This document shows positions 7,528-7,784 of a DNA stretch of 7,784 bases, piece after piece (position 1 is the first letter of the stretch; each line of letters begins with the position of its first letter). The notes under the pieces are model-generated. The model was not told the DNA's origin. It searched no databases and worked only from the letters and a program-made list of their open reading frames with translations. The stretch is from positions 1-7,784 of the forward strand of contig JAASSM010000059.1 in NCBI GenBank assembly GCA_021767885.1, written 5' to 3'. This DNA is from a bacterium (GTDB lineage Bacteria; Krumholzibacteriota; Krumholzibacteria; LZORAL124-64-63). The position numbers and the translations under genes are program-made.

Positions 7528-7784
7528 TCAGCGGTGGGAGAAGTCCGGCTTGCGCTTCTGCAGGAAGGCCTCGCAACCCTCTTTCGCGTCGGCGCTCGCA
7601 CAGGTCACGCCGAAGAGCGCGGCCTCCAGGCGCACGGCGGCATCGGGACTCATGTTGGCCCCCTCGCTCACCGCCTTCAGGGCGCTGCGCAGCGCCACCG
7701 CCGGACGGGAGGCCAGCACCGCGGCGAACTCCCGCGCCGCCGGCAGCAGGTCCTCCCGTGGCAGCACCCGCGTGACCAGCCCCC
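7528..7784 (-). CDS. Enoyl-CoA hydratase/isomerase family protein, C-terminal part (cut by window edge)
   Basis: Only the last 84 or so residues are in the window; the gene continues past base 7784 with no start codon visible (the frame is open to the edge). The visible part begins [10 protein letters not shown], the typical segment after the crotonase core, then a helical region with [12 protein letters not shown], and ends with [17 protein letters not shown], the hallmark C-terminus of enoyl-CoA hydratases. Members hydrate or isomerise acyl-CoA thioesters in fatty-acid or branched-chain amino-acid breakdown. The catalytic Glu residues and oxyanion-hole segment lie outside the window, so the exact reaction cannot be told. 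It has the same orientation as the oxidoreductase operon but is separated from it by a terminator. Confidence 0.88.
   Translation of the reverse strand, partial: GLVTRVLPREDLLPAAREFAAVLASRPAVALRSALKAVSEGANMSPDAAVRLEAALFGVTCASADAKEGCEAFLQKRKPDFSHR

Noticed and set aside
7347..7601. An N-terminal extension of the ferredoxin to 157 residues
   Set aside because: The extension crosses the terminator and promoter region and has no conserved motif. The ATG at 7346 has a well-spaced GAGGT site and gives the usual size.

Overview
This is a GC-rich bacterial window containing six protein-coding genes, one of them cut by the right edge. Long open frames on the wrong strand are common, as expected at this base composition. 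Shine-Dalgarno sequences are clear for most genes. The mix of genes is an NtrC-type regulator, an outer-membrane alginate-export-type barrel, a POT-like transporter, and a ferredoxin-dependent 2-oxoacid oxidoreductase next to an enoyl-CoA hydratase. It suggests a Gram-negative, at least facultatively anaerobic heterotroph that uses amino acids or peptides. The high GC and the TAnnTTTG-like promoter element hint at a GC-rich relative of the Bacteroidota/Gemmatimonadota (FCB) groups, but the phylum is not proven.

Left part (14-2935): a sigma-54-type response regulator on the minus strand diverges from an outer-membrane beta-barrel gene of the alginate-export family on the plus strand. They share about 150 bases of promoter region. 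The regulator's AAA+ and DNA-binding parts look intact. Its receiver domain lacks about 20 residues between beta-2 and the phospho-acceptor Asp, which is the most unusual feature of the window.

Middle (3033-4626): a POT/PTR2-like MFS transporter follows the barrel on the same strand, 97 bases downstream. It then converges on the oxidoreductase operon. The convergent gap (4467-4623) holds two strong GC-rich hairpins that probably end transcription.

Right part (4624-7784, minus strand): a compact operon reads small two-cluster ferredoxin, then the alpha subunit (VorB/KorA type), then a single polypeptide fusing the TPP-binding beta and the gamma subunits. Together they would form a complete 2-oxoacid:ferredoxin oxidoreductase, most likely for branched-chain 2-oxoacids, producing acyl-CoA and reduced ferredoxin. 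Upstream is the C-terminal end of an enoyl-CoA hydratase/isomerase. It is separated from the operon by an intrinsic terminator and a putative promoter. The pairing is consistent with amino-acid or acyl-CoA catabolism, and the POT-like transporter could supply peptides, though that link is inference.

I see no mobile element, CRISPR array, tRNA or rRNA, and no evident new defence or biosynthetic system.
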